From assembly GCF_900177815.1 (NCBI RefSeq), contig NZ_FXAZ01000009.1, forward strand, positions 62,001 to 126,000: a DNA stretch of 64,000 nucleotides, given 5' to 3'. Position 1 is the first letter of the stretch, and each line of letters begins with the position of its first letter. Shown here piece after piece: positions 26,105 through 35,190 of this stretch. The notes under the pieces are model-generated. The model saw only the letters and a list, made by a program, of their open reading frames with translations, was not told where the DNA came from and did no database searches. Both the position numbers and the translations under genes were made by a program. Origin of the DNA: Paenibacillus aquistagni. Its GTDB lineage: Bacteria > Bacillota > Bacilli > Paenibacillales > Paenibacillaceae.

Positions 26105-26542
26105 TCACCCTTTGTATTGTAAAATTTCCATGAATGGAAGCTCGGAATCATGTCGTGCTGGATCGTTAATTTCGAGATAATGAATGTCAAACGATAACTG
26201 TAAGACGCCATCCACAACGTTATTTGATATCTCGTTCGTGTATAGTCGGATATCATCTGTAATAACAAGTTCATCACGAAATGCATCCTCCACCAACTCC
26301 TGAATGTTTAGAATCTCAAGTTTGTATTGATGTGGATTTTTGGGAAAGTAGTACACGATGATGTGAATCATTCTTTCGACTTGATGACGAGTAAGTTGCT
26401 GTTTTGATCCACTTTCGAAATCAACAAAAAAAGAAGGTCTTTTAAAACCTTCTTTGATGTCCTTGCTGTTAATTTCAATTTCGGGTAATACCTCTTTCAA
26501 TCTTTTATTAATAGCTAGTGCAATATCTTTCAATGTAATCAA
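26105..26542 (-). CDS. Tail terminator-family protein
   Basis: A 145-residue protein (MITLKDIALAINKRLKEVLP ... DIHYLEI) with the alpha/beta pattern of the phage tail terminator family (DUF6838-type) that caps the tube before head joining. It lies just before the sheath gene, the expected place. Assignment is from pattern and position. Confidence 0.75.
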   Translation of the reverse strand: MITLKDIALAINKRLKEVLPEIEINSKDIKEGFKRPSFFVDFESGSKQQLTRHQVERMIHIIVYYFPKNPHQYKLEILNIQELVEDAFRDELVITDDIRLYTNEISNNVVDGVLQLSFDIHYLEINDPARHDSELPFMEILQYKG

Positions 26543-26546
26543 CGTC

Positions 26547-26969
26547 TCACCTCAATCCCTGTTCAAGCATGTCGTCGATGAATTTTTCACAGTCACGTAT
26601 AAATTCTTTCTCAAACTCCCTTCTTGACTCTTTGTAGACGTGGTATCCTTTCGCAAATCCGTGTTCTTTACCATCACGCCCAACAATCCTGTGTCCATCC
26701 TCAAGCAAGTGGGCATGAGGCGCACCGTGATATACCCGAATGGCCGTATCCTCGCCTTGAAATTTATAGACCTTGCCCCGCTTGATGCCCTTAAGATACT
26801 TACCTGTTCTCTTTTTTACCTTTTGCCTCGCTTTTTGCTTTGTTTTACGAAGAAGCGTACTACCTTCTTTCCGCATAAACTTGTTGACTTCTCGCGGCAT
26901 TTTATGTTCAGCGAGCGCTAAAAGCTGCTTAGCAAAGTCGCCAAGTCCATCCGAATCGATGCCATTCAT
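26547..26969 (-). CDS. HK97 gp10-like head-tail protein
   Basis: A 140-residue basic protein, with a strongly positive segment (RKTKQKARQKVKKRTGKYLKG) followed by IRVYHGAPHAHLLEDGHRIVG, the motif typical of the HK97-gp10/putative tail component family. It overlaps the preceding gene by 4 bases. Confidence 0.88.
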   Translation of the reverse strand: MNGIDSDGLGDFAKQLLALAEHKMPREVNKFMRKEGSTLLRKTKQKARQKVKKRTGKYLKGIKRGKVYKFQGEDTAIRVYHGAPHAHLLEDGHRIVGRDGKEHGFAKGYHVYKESRREFEKEFIRDCEKFIDDMLEQGLR

Positions 26970-27292
26970 CTGACCACCTCTTCCACAAAGATTTCAAGTG
27001 ATTCATCCTTGAAGCGAGGATTTAGGATAAACTTGATATCAAATCGTTGACCACGGTACACAAACCACATATCCTCTTCAATATCCTTGCCCGATCCATA
27101 ACGCATCTTAAACTTATGCGTACACTTGCTGATAATGGTGTCTGCTTCCCCCCTCAGCATCGCGCCCGTTCGTGGAATCAATTCAGCCCAAACCGTACGA
27201 ATCTTATTTGCAGATATATCTGTTTCCAAAAGCTCGTTGGTCGTTTCGACGTTTCCCCATAGTTCAATAGGTTTGAACTTCCCTGCATTCAT
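26966..27292 (-). CDS. Head closure (head-tail joining) protein
   Basis: A 108-residue beta-barrel-type protein. The pattern KIRTVWAELIPRTGAML, then HKFKMRYGSGKDI and YRGQRFDIKFILNP is that of SPP1 gp16/HK97-type head closure proteins, which seal the portal after packaging. Overlapping starts and stops with both neighbours indicate coupling. Confidence 0.85.
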   Translation of the reverse strand: MNAGKFKPIELWGNVETTNELLETDISANKIRTVWAELIPRTGAMLRGEADTIISKCTHKFKMRYGSGKDIEEDMWFVYRGQRFDIKFILNPRFKDESLEIFVEEVVR

Positions 27293-27549
27293 TGCCTCAC
27301 CCCGCTACAACTCAACTGCGTGATAAGATGACTTATGGTGCTTGGTATTGCTCCCACATCAGATGAACGGTTCTCATAGAAAAAAGCAACTAACATGAGG
27401 ACAACCATATTGTATAACTCATTAGCTGCTTGCTCTGGCACTCCTGCATCTCTCAGATAAACCTTCGTTGCGAGAATTAATCCATTGATTAACAGGTCAT
27501 CTTCGTCAAAATCAACTCGTAAATACCCTTTTACGCTCGATAATTCCAT
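27289..27549 (-). CDS. Head-tail connector (gp6-like adaptor)
   Basis: An 86-residue helical protein (SSVKGYLRVDFDEDDLLINGLILATKVYL), matching the phage gp6-like head-tail connector family that binds the portal ring. It lies between capsid and head closure genes as in HK97-like phages. Confidence 0.87.
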   Translation of the reverse strand: MELSSVKGYLRVDFDEDDLLINGLILATKVYLRDAGVPEQAANELYNMVVLMLVAFFYENRSSDVGAIPSTISHLITQLSCSGVRQ

Positions 27550-27590
27550 CTACTCACCCGCTTCAATAAGAAAGAAGGGGAAACCCCCTC

Positions 27591-28877
27591 TTAAGGTGTT
27601 TTTACTGCTTTTTTAACGATCACAACGCCATTAGGGTCTATTAACTTACCATCTGCAATAAGAATAGCTTTGTCGATCCATTCATTTGTGTCATGGTCAA
27701 GATATCGGAACAAGGTCATTTGCATATTTGAGTTAAACCCGTAGTTACCCAGATTGCAATAAATGGCGACTACTTCATCCTCAGCAGCGCCATCATAAGG
27801 TACAATCACATCGTCCTCCACCTCGATGACCTCCTTGCCTCCAAAGCGTCCTTGTGGTGCATCTACAATGCCGTAATTTGTCCGACCAATCGGCTGACCT
27901 GTACTATCTACCATTCCATCGATATAGCCATCGTAGGTTCCAGAAGCCATGAGGAAAGTGGCGCCTGCTTTATAGGCTAGAGGCATTTTAGCAAAGACTT
28001 TTTTCTTCCAAGCCTCCCATGACTTAAATTCATCATCAGTTAAAGAAATGATTTGCTCAGAAGGAACACGAGTATCATTGATGATCCCTTTTGGCTTACC
28101 CGTACCATCACCACGGATAACTGCTAGGTCAACAGCTTTCACCATAGCTTCGACAATCAAGTCTGTAATCGTGGTCTCAAACCCTTCCAGCGTTGTTGTA
28201 TCAGCAAGTAAAGAAATAGAAACTTTGCATTCTAGACCGTGATAACTGAAAGATACTTTCGTATTGGCTTGAACCTTTTGTTTATCTGACTTCCCTTCCC
28301 CGATCCACGTTGCAGTAGGTTTCAAAGAAAGAATCGGTACTTCTACACCACCCTTGATGTTAAGCTTGCGCACCCGTTTAAACACTTGTCCGTAAACTTT
28401 TAATTTTGTAATGACTTCATTCAAGATCGTTGTTGGGATAACGGCAGAAATATCCCCCGTCGTTGCGGTAGCATCTGCGCGAAGTTCAGGTGTAATTTGT
28501 CCTGTCTTTGCAAATTTCATAAATGCGCTGCGGTACTCAAGAGTGCCGTATACATCTGTTGGCTCCTGTGCGCGTTCTTGCTGCCCTCCATTTCTTCCTA
28601 GACCAAATGAACCAATAACATTCGAAGCGCTCAATGTCGAGCCGCTGCGTTGCTGTACGTGGTCATGTGGAAGTTGGTCGCGAAGTTCTCCATCCTCTTC
28701 GTCATTTGGCATGGAATCAATCATACTGCGAAGTTCTAGAATCTCTATATTCAAGCTCTCAAGTTCGGTATTAATACTTCTCATTTCTTCAATCGATGTT
28801 GTGGTGTTTGCTTTATTGCCAAGCTCAGCTTTTCTAGCTTCTTTTTTTGCCAACAATGCTTGTAACTTCTTTTTCAT
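27591..28877 (-). CDS. HK97-type major capsid protein
   Basis: A 428-residue capsid protein. Residues 1 to about 105 are a coiled-coil scaffold (delta) domain rich in Lys/Glu, removed by the prohead protease; the HK97 fold follows (VIPTTILNEVITKLKVYGQVFKRV, then IRGDGTGKPKGIIND). The C-terminus has FNSNMQMTLFRYLDHDTNEW. The preceding protease gene fits self-cleaving maturation. Confidence 0.95.
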   Translation of the reverse strand: MKKKLQALLAKKEARKAELGNKANTTTSIEEMRSINTELESLNIEILELRSMIDSMPNDEEDGELRDQLPHDHVQQRSGSTLSASNVIGSFGLGRNGGQQERAQEPTDVYGTLEYRSAFMKFAKTGQITPELRADATATTGDISAVIPTTILNEVITKLKVYGQVFKRVRKLNIKGGVEVPILSLKPTATWIGEGKSDKQKVQANTKVSFSYHGLECKVSISLLADTTTLEGFETTITDLIVEAMVKAVDLAVIRGDGTGKPKGIINDTRVPSEQIISLTDDEFKSWEAWKKKVFAKMPLAYKAGATFLMASGTYDGYIDGMVDSTGQPIGRTNYGIVDAPQGRFGGKEVIEVEDDVIVPYDGAAEDEVVAIYCNLGNYGFNSNMQMTLFRYLDHDTNEWIDKAILIADGKLIDPNGVVIVKKAVKTP

Positions 28878-28888
28878 ATTCTTTCACC

Positions 28889-29536
28889 TTAGCCCTTCAT
28901 TAGAATTTGATTTCTGAGTTTTAAAAGTTCCAGCTCGTTGTTCGAGTTGTCCAACTGAGACCGCACATTATCCAATGCTTTCTTTGCGTTATCCAACGCA
29001 TCTTGGTCACGAGCATTTATGTCAGTCCCTGTGTAAGCAGGGAAATTGACCGCGCTAACTTCGATTACACGTTTAATCTTCTTGATGCGACGTGTTGGCA
29101 TCTCGGTCGAAAGGTCTTGCCAATCTTCTTCGTCCACATAAAAAATAAAAGACATCCCATCGATGTCTTCGCGCTTGACTGAGCTATATAGCGCCTTAGC
29201 CTCGGTATTGTTTTCTACATCAAGATTAGCCTTTACATAAAGCCCGATATCATCCGTTCGAAGTAACATAGTTGAATTTCCGTTATTACGACGGCTGCGG
29301 GCGAGTGGAATTTTGCGCAAATCATGATTTACACTAAAAAGAACATCATCGAAATTACAACCATCGAACGCTCCACGTTCGATGACTTCATAGAAAAAGC
29401 CGCCTATATTTGTCTTCTGATCATATACCGCTGGATGTCCTTCAATGTAATTGCCATCATCAACAGCTCTAAGATCAACCAGTCCAAAACTGCGCTTTAC
29501 TGGAGTTGCTATGTTAGGTAGATTGCTTTTGCTCAT
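28889..29536 (-). CDS. Prohead protease (peptidase family S78)
   Basis: About 215 residues from MSKSNLPNIATPVK. The HK97 prohead protease pattern is visible: GHPAVYDQKTNIGGFFYEVIERGAFDG, the catalytic His in LFSVNHDLRKIPLARS, and the Ser in REDIDGMSFIFYV. It cleaves the capsid delta domain. The start has GGGGGAAGG upstream and overlaps the portal end by 23 bases; a longer frame exists but lacks a ribosome site. Confidence 0.92.
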   Translation of the reverse strand: MSKSNLPNIATPVKRSFGLVDLRAVDDGNYIEGHPAVYDQKTNIGGFFYEVIERGAFDGCNFDDVLFSVNHDLRKIPLARSRRNNGNSTMLLRTDDIGLYVKANLDVENNTEAKALYSSVKREDIDGMSFIFYVDEEDWQDLSTEMPTRRIKKIKRVIEVSAVNFPAYTGTDINARDQDALDNAKKALDNVRSQLDNSNNELELLKLRNQILMKG

Positions 29537-30761
29537 TTGTACCTTCCCCCTTCCTTCCCATCTGATAAGCATTAGCAAGGTTAACATCAATATAATTCAA
29601 TGACATCGTTCTTCTCTCTCCACCCTCAATAGGTGGGTATCCTAGAAGTGCCAATTTCTGATTGTCCGAAAGTAATCCCTGATCCCCTGCTGTTTGTAGA
29701 ATGTTAAGTTTGGCGTTTGTGCTTAAATACATCACGTCTTTGTGATAGAATACAATCTCATTCCCCATATCTAATTCGCGGTCTGTAAATAACGTTTTCG
29801 AGAAGGCTTGACCAAGCCCGATCACAATGGGTTCTAGGACGCTTTCATAATAGGCTTGATACTGTTCGTCGTTGTAATCTCTCGAAAGGATCGCTTTCGA
29901 AATACCGTACCACTCCTGCACGCTGCTTTTTAGAAACTCCATGACATCCTTGTCCACGAACTTCGGGTCAATGTTTACAGGCAAAAACTCACCCTTTAGG
30001 TCGAGAGGCATAATTCCAGAATCGCCTGAAGATAGCAATTTCTCAAAGCGCTCTCTTTCTTTGCGTTGTGACTCATCATCTAACATCGTATTGATTTTCA
30101 AAATGCCCCGCACAGACATACTCGTCTTGATCCCTTTTTCGAGTCCTTGTAAGACAACATCATTGATTTGCAGCACTTTGAGCAATGCGGCATTATCGGG
30201 CTGACCATTAAGCCCGCCACCCATAATGTCATTAACCGAGTATTTCTTACGGATATGAATCAGTTCCGAATAAGGTATCGTAAAGATATCTCCAGACCGG
30301 AAGTACATCTTTACGTACAGGACACCCGCTCCATCTTCTACAAAATCAGCTTGGTAGGGATTAAGGGGATAGAATCCTGTGTAATAACGAACCTTCCCGT
30401 CCTTTGTTTGCCTGTATTCATAAGTTGGATATATAAAGACGTTGTAATTTAAAAAGAGCAGCCATACCGTTTTTTCTAGAAAATCGCGCGTGGTCATTAT
30501 GGGATTCGGCGCGATTTTGAAAAGTCGGTTAAGACTACTCTTCGGATATTTTTGCATTCCATTACTGTCGGTTCTAATATGCCTTGGCTGTAATTTGCTG
30601 ATATCGGTTGCGATGATATCAATACAATTTTGTACACTATCTGAAGCGTAAATATCCTGACCAAACTGGCTGAATGAAGGAATGTACCCATTCAACATCT
30701 TGGCTCTAACGAATTCCTTGCCCTTCGAGATTAAATGTTTAAAGCTAGATATAAACGACAA
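29514..30761 (-). CDS. HK97-family portal protein
   Basis: A 415-residue portal. Family features: SVQNCIDIIATDISKLQP near the N-terminus, DFLEKTVWLLFLNYNVFIYP, and LKSSVQEWYGISKAILSRDYNDEQYQAYYESVLEPI in the C-terminal half. It forms the dodecameric DNA channel at one capsid vertex. It follows terminase by 4 bases. Confidence 0.93.
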   Translation of the reverse strand: MSFISSFKHLISKGKEFVRAKMLNGYIPSFSQFGQDIYASDSVQNCIDIIATDISKLQPRHIRTDSNGMQKYPKSSLNRLFKIAPNPIMTTRDFLEKTVWLLFLNYNVFIYPTYEYRQTKDGKVRYYTGFYPLNPYQADFVEDGAGVLYVKMYFRSGDIFTIPYSELIHIRKKYSVNDIMGGGLNGQPDNAALLKVLQINDVVLQGLEKGIKTSMSVRGILKINTMLDDESQRKERERFEKLLSSGDSGIMPLDLKGEFLPVNIDPKFVDKDVMEFLKSSVQEWYGISKAILSRDYNDEQYQAYYESVLEPIVIGLGQAFSKTLFTDRELDMGNEIVFYHKDVMYLSTNAKLNILQTAGDQGLLSDNQKLALLGYPPIEGGERRTMSLNYIDVNLANAYQMGRKGEGTNEQKQST

Positions 30762-30765
30762 TCAC

Positions 30766-32499
30766 TCACCCCCCTCTTCGAACAAGTTCTAGAAATTCAG
30801 TTCGGTTGTCTATATAGATTCGATAAGCGATAATCATTGTGACTGCACCATCAATTTTCTTATCTTCCTTACCTTGAATCCTAGTAGGCATGATCTCCAT
30901 TTTTGAATTCGGCGTCAAAGCTGTATTTTCTAAACACCATTTATCAATTGGATTGTCATTATAGATAATCTTCTTGCTTTGTAGATCAGCTTCCACAAGT
31001 TTCATGGGTTCCGACATGCTGCCGAATTCTTGTGACACTCGGACGCAATCAAAACCAAACCCATCCATTTCTTTTGCCCAATAGACCGCCGACCATTTGT
31101 CGTACCCTGTTTTATAAACTCGGATTCCATAGTCCTTAAATAGCCTATAGAACCACGCTGTCACCTTGCTAAAGTCATTCTCATTACCTGATGATACTTC
31201 AATCAAATCTTTTCTTATCCAATCCTCGAACATGGTTCTATCTTCCTTGCTTAAGTTCGCTAATTTGGATTCAGGTATGAAGTATCTTTGAAGCGTGTAC
31301 TTCTCTGGCTTATCTGGCTTCATCAGAATGACACGAGCACTTGCTAAGTCACCCGACTTTGACAAGTCAACCGCTCCAATTGCAAAGCAATTTCTGAACT
31401 CTTCAAGATCGAACGTCTGTTCATTCTTAATATCATCACTTGTAAGCCAAGCGGTTGCATTATTTTGTTTGATATTAAAGTCCTTGGATAGAACAAAAAC
31501 CCGCTTCGACTTACTGGTCTTTGCTTCCTCTACCATCTGGCGAAGGAAGCGACGTTTTTTAATGACTCCAAGTCCCGGATTTGATTTCACCCATGAACTT
31601 TCATCCTGCCACACCTCTTGTTCACTGTCTTGCGTGTAAAGCCATATCAACCACCGCGGGCGTTCCAATTCGCCGTTTAAAACCTGTCTGGCTTCTTTTA
31701 AACGACCATCCAAGTAACCATCATTCACAACCCCTTCCGTTGTCAATTCAAAATACAAGGGTTCGTCTTGTGTCGAAAGAGCCTGTCGAATAGGCATAAT
31801 TGATGTGTCGTCCTTTAATTCATGAACTTCATCCACTGAGGCAACTTTAATATTGCGTCCTTCTTTTGCTCCTGTTTTTGCAGATATCTTTCGTATGCTG
31901 CCTTTGTTGGCATAGCTAAACTTCCCTTTTTTCTTTATCTTTTTGGGATTACCAAAGAAGATTCCCTTAATATTTTTTCTTGTCACTTTCGATAACGTCG
32001 GGCTTTCTTCCCTCATCGCGTCAATAGCTTGGAACATGAGATCGGCTTGCTCATAATCATTGCTTGAACACAATATCTTTGTTCCAACTTCACCACAAAA
32101 AAACTCCGACAAATCTATGGCGGAGACTAGCGGCGTTTTTCCATTTTTGCGAGCAACCAAAAATAGGACTTCTTGATAAAGTCGAACGTGCTGACCGACC
32201 TCATCGTCGTAAATAAGAAAGCAGTATATCGCTTCAACGAATGCTTTTTGAAATAATTCGAGTTTGAACGGCTTTCCTGCAAATGGCGCTTCGAAGTGTC
32301 GGCATTCTGATTCAATGAATTTTATACGTTTTTGAGCCTCTGTAAAATCAATCTTGATTTCAGGATTGTCAAAGTGAGTTAACAAAACATCCAGCATCAT
32401 CATCAGCTCTTCGCCAATAATAATTTCACCTGATTTACACTTACTGATATACTCCAATAGATTGGAGTGTGCCAAATAAGTGCGCAACCTTTGCGTCAT
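30766..32499 (-). CDS. Terminase large subunit (HK97/Terminase_1 type)
   Basis: A 577-residue DNA packaging motor. The ATPase domain has a Walker A-like ARKNGKTPL at about 108-116 and an SVDEVHEL Walker B; the nuclease domain begins around residue 370 with AVDLSKSGDLASA and has the acidic residues expected for an RNase H-like fold. It overlaps the P27-type small subunit by 4 bases. This type usually generates cohesive (cos) ends, which suggests a cos site nearby. Confidence 0.94.
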   Translation of the reverse strand: MTQRLRTYLAHSNLLEYISKCKSGEIIIGEELMMMLDVLLTHFDNPEIKIDFTEAQKRIKFIESECRHFEAPFAGKPFKLELFQKAFVEAIYCFLIYDDEVGQHVRLYQEVLFLVARKNGKTPLVSAIDLSEFFCGEVGTKILCSSNDYEQADLMFQAIDAMREESPTLSKVTRKNIKGIFFGNPKKIKKKGKFSYANKGSIRKISAKTGAKEGRNIKVASVDEVHELKDDTSIMPIRQALSTQDEPLYFELTTEGVVNDGYLDGRLKEARQVLNGELERPRWLIWLYTQDSEQEVWQDESSWVKSNPGLGVIKKRRFLRQMVEEAKTSKSKRVFVLSKDFNIKQNNATAWLTSDDIKNEQTFDLEEFRNCFAIGAVDLSKSGDLASARVILMKPDKPEKYTLQRYFIPESKLANLSKEDRTMFEDWIRKDLIEVSSGNENDFSKVTAWFYRLFKDYGIRVYKTGYDKWSAVYWAKEMDGFGFDCVRVSQEFGSMSEPMKLVEADLQSKKIIYNDNPIDKWCLENTALTPNSKMEIMPTRIQGKEDKKIDGAVTMIIAYRIYIDNRTEFLELVRRGG

Positions 32500-32822
32500 T
32501 CGTAATCACTCAATTCATCTTCATCATCCATCGCCACTTTGTTTAATACGCCATTAAGCGTCTTGATCACAACAGAGTAGGAATTCAGATTTTTCAGGTA
32601 CTGTTTTGCGGCTTCTGTTGGCTTTTGCATTTCTGGGTGGTTCGGATGAATCTTCACCATCCCGATCTGGGTAAGGACTCCTTTTAACACATAATTTTCA
32701 GCCTTTAGAAAAGCAGCATCTTCAATCAACCCCTCGCACAACTTGGATTGGGAAGGGTCGACATCTTGGAAAATCTCGTGCAGCTTCTTCAATTCTTGTG
32801 CATAAACTTGGATTTTTTCCAA
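32496..32822 (-). CDS. Terminase small subunit, P27 family
   Basis: A 108-residue helical protein (KAENYVLKGVLTQIGMVKIHPNHPEMQKPTEAAKQYLKNL) matching the P27 small terminase family, directly coupled to the large subunit. It should recognise the packaging start. A second protein of a different small-terminase type is encoded at 34453-35190. Confidence 0.9.
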   Translation of the reverse strand: MEKIQVYAQELKKLHEIFQDVDPSQSKLCEGLIEDAAFLKAENYVLKGVLTQIGMVKIHPNHPEMQKPTEAAKQYLKNLNSYSVVIKTLNGVLNKVAMDDEDELSDYE

Positions 32823-32903
32823 CGTTCATTTCCTCCCAACGAATTTCAAAATTTTAAGCGTGTGTGAAATTTGTGTCCCCTATACGGTTATTAGTAGACA
32901 CAC

Positions 32904-32922
32904 AAAAACCCCCAGAAGGGGG
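32904..32922 (-). terminator. Terminator after the membrane protein gene
   Basis: CCCCC (32909-32913) pairs with GGGGG (32918-32922); on the minus strand TTTTTGTG follows. It lies between the inserted membrane gene and the small terminase. Confidence 0.75.
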
Positions 32923-32945
32923 GGCTAGTTATTACTATAAAAAAA

Positions 32946-33668
32946 TTAATTTTCTTCTTTATTCTCAGTTCCTATCGAGCTAGTTGTTTCTATTAGTTTA
33001 TTTCTTTTAATTTTCTTTAATGCTAAGGTGCTTTGCATTAAAGTCAAAGCCAGCACAGAAAGTAATGGGATAGCTGTCAAAAGTACAAGTACCGCTCTTA
33101 CTTGATCATTAATGTTTGCAATCTTATTCAGCTCATTCAACCTATCTAAACTAATATATGTTGTAGAAATAATTGCAAATAATGTTGTCATTATTGCTAA
33201 CGTAAGACTTAAATACTTCGAAGATACGGTGTTGGTATTGGAAATACTCACTACTGTTTGGATTTCTTTATCGTTTTGTATATCAATTTTTTCTTGTTCT
33301 CTGTATACATTTATCAAGGTGTTAGCATAATTCTTCTTCTGTTCATAAGAAAGAAATTGTGACTGCATAATTTCTGTTGTGATTAAATCAATTACAATTT
33401 TAAAATCATATAAATCGATTTGATTTATCTTATGCTTTGTTGCAATCGCCCTTGAAACTGTCTGATAAAGTTTAATATCAAATGAAGTTTCATCTGTTAC
33501 CATCGGCTTTAGCGAGTTAAGGACTTCTGCATTAGCTAAATTTATTTTTTCTTTATATATTTTCTTATTTTTCTTACTAACAAAAAAATCAGTTATGAAA
33601 TACACAATAACACCACTAATTATTCCACCAATAATGCCTACGAACCACACGTTGTTTAATAAAGACAT
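32946..33668 (-). CDS. Predicted membrane protein inserted in the packaging module
   Basis: A 240-residue protein with an N-terminal membrane segment (residues about 8-28), a basic cytosolic region of about 120 residues, and two further membrane segments near 155-175 and 190-215. I do not recognise a family. GGAGGG precedes the ATG. It is much richer in A+T than neighbouring head genes and has its own terminator, and it separates the HNH gene from the small terminase, which normally adjoin. That is the profile of a moron gene; a role in exclusion of other phages is possible but unproven. Confidence 0.7.
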   Translation of the reverse strand: MSLLNNVWFVGIIGGIISGVIVYFITDFFVSKKNKKIYKEKINLANAEVLNSLKPMVTDETSFDIKLYQTVSRAIATKHKINQIDLYDFKIVIDLITTEIMQSQFLSYEQKKNYANTLINVYREQEKIDIQNDKEIQTVVSISNTNTVSSKYLSLTLAIMTTLFAIISTTYISLDRLNELNKIANINDQVRAVLVLLTAIPLLSVLALTLMQSTLALKKIKRNKLIETTSSIGTENKEEN

Positions 33669-33764
33669 GCTGACCCTCCGTATTTTCTATATCGGAAATC
33701 GCCAAAAAACGGATTTGTCAAATTACGACCACTTCCTTATCCACCATTTTACAGCTAGTCAGAC

Positions 33765-34448
33765 TTATGGACAATATTGTTCAAACCACTTTTCGATATA
33801 TTTCTTCCATTCGGTCTTCCTATACCGCCTGTCCTCGTCTTCCTCCAGCCGCGCGAAACATTCATCAATGGTCGCGCTACAGAAGATCAAGTCAGCGCCT
33901 AAATCATTTGCCAACCTCTCGCGTTTGAACTTGTCCGCATGACCGCCGATAATCCAAGCATTGTTCCACTTGCCCATCCGTGTCTTGATATTGTCGAGCA
34001 GAAGGTTATGAACAGCGATAACATTTGAAAATAGGTTGTCTGGTTTATCATAGAAAGACAATCCTGATATCGCTTCATAAAGGCGATCCATATCCACAAT
34101 CAAATCCCCTCGCTTCATCTGCTGATGTACGAGTGCAGCCTTACCACTAAATGGCGCGCCGTATACCATGAACACTTGCTTCTTGCCTTGATGACCGAAT
34201 CGATTGTGTTCGATATTGTGACAGTCATAGCATATTAGCTCGACATTTTCAGGATTCAAGCTGATAGTATGATCGTGCACATTCTCAGGTGTCAGCTCAA
34301 TGATGTGATGACCTATGATGTCAACAGGTCTCAAGATTACTTCTTTACAACGCTCGCAACAGTTCCCGCGCTCAAGAATCAAATTTGCTCGGAATGTACG
34401 CCATTCTTTACTGGCATAGAAGCTTTGAAGAATAGCAAACTTCGCCAT
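33765..34448 (-). CDS. HNH endonuclease fused to a P-loop kinase-like domain
   Basis: A 227-residue two-domain protein. Residues 1-85 form an HNH nuclease with CxxC at 31/34, His47-His48 and CxxCH at 73-77. Residues about 90-225 form a P-loop domain: VFMVYGAPFSGKA (97-104; the usual Ser/Thr after Lys is Ala), then LIVDMDRLYEAISG and WIIGGHADKFKRERLAN. HNH proteins next to terminase assist cos cleavage in HK97-like phages. The fused P-loop domain occurs in some Firmicute phages as I recall, with unknown role. Confidence 0.8.
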   Translation of the reverse strand: MAKFAILQSFYASKEWRTFRANLILERGNCCERCKEVILRPVDIIGHHIIELTPENVHDHTISLNPENVELICYDCHNIEHNRFGHQGKKQVFMVYGAPFSGKAALVHQQMKRGDLIVDMDRLYEAISGLSFYDKPDNLFSNVIAVHNLLLDNIKTRMGKWNNAWIIGGHADKFKRERLANDLGADLIFCSATIDECFARLEEDEDRRYRKTEWKKYIEKWFEQYCP

Positions 34449-34452
34449 ATCT

Positions 34453-35190
34453 TCACCACGCCTTCGAATTGATTAGTTTTACATCTGCTCTCAGCTTCTC
34501 GATGCGAACAAGCTGTTCTTCCCTGTCCAATTCCTTGCGGTCGATTTTCAAGAGTAGTTCAATAAGCTTTGCTTTCTTATCCTGAACTCTCGTTAGCGCA
34601 TCCTCAATAGCAAGGATACGTTCAAGAACCTGTGGAGTTTTAACCTTCCTTGCTACTTCTTTAAAAACAGGCTGAGTAATCTTCATGTGTGTTGTCTTCC
34701 CATTATCATCAATGACGGTAATGTCTGTCTCATCATCCTTGATGAGCGCACTTTCACTTACAACAGAACTTGAATCCCAACCTTCATTAATCTTATTGAT
34801 TCTTTCAAGCATTCGACGCTCGCGAAGCTCAAGGAAACGTATCTCATTTTCAACTTGCTTCCGCGGGTCTGTCTCAACTTGCATCAGCTTTATTTGCTCC
34901 GCAGGATCGAGCATATCTGCCCAAATGGTTTCATACATCCCATGTGTGACAGCATTCTTATTCCTTGGCGGTGCGCCTCCACCTTTATTCCCTAAAGCGT
35001 TCTTGTTCCCATAGGGTGCTCCGACTGTTGGGTTTGATCTGTTTTCCCAATCATCAACACTCTTCCATTTCCTAACCAAAGAAGGGTTGATTCTCAACTT
35101 ATTAGCGATCTGTGACGGTTTCATTGTACGACCGCTATCACACCAAATCTTGAAAGCTTTCCTCCTTAATGGACTACGTTCCTTTGCCAT
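34453..35190 (-). CDS. YqaS/PBSX-type small terminase-like DNA-binding protein
   Basis: A 245-residue protein. The N-terminal 50 residues form an HTH (RKAFKIWCDSGRTMKPSQIANKLRI), followed by Gly/Asn-rich repeats (GAPYGNKNALGNKGGGAPPRNKNAV) and a long helical region, which is the pattern of YqaS-type small terminase subunits. The large terminase here is of the other, HK97 type and has its own P27 small subunit, so this protein may act as a packaging-site or regulatory DNA-binding factor. It ends 4 bases before the HNH gene. Confidence 0.75.
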   Translation of the reverse strand: MAKERSPLRRKAFKIWCDSGRTMKPSQIANKLRINPSLVRKWKSVDDWENRSNPTVGAPYGNKNALGNKGGGAPPRNKNAVTHGMYETIWADMLDPAEQIKLMQVETDPRKQVENEIRFLELRERRMLERINKINEGWDSSSVVSESALIKDDETDITVIDDNGKTTHMKITQPVFKEVARKVKTPQVLERILAIEDALTRVQDKKAKLIELLLKIDRKELDREEQLVRIEKLRADVKLINSKAW

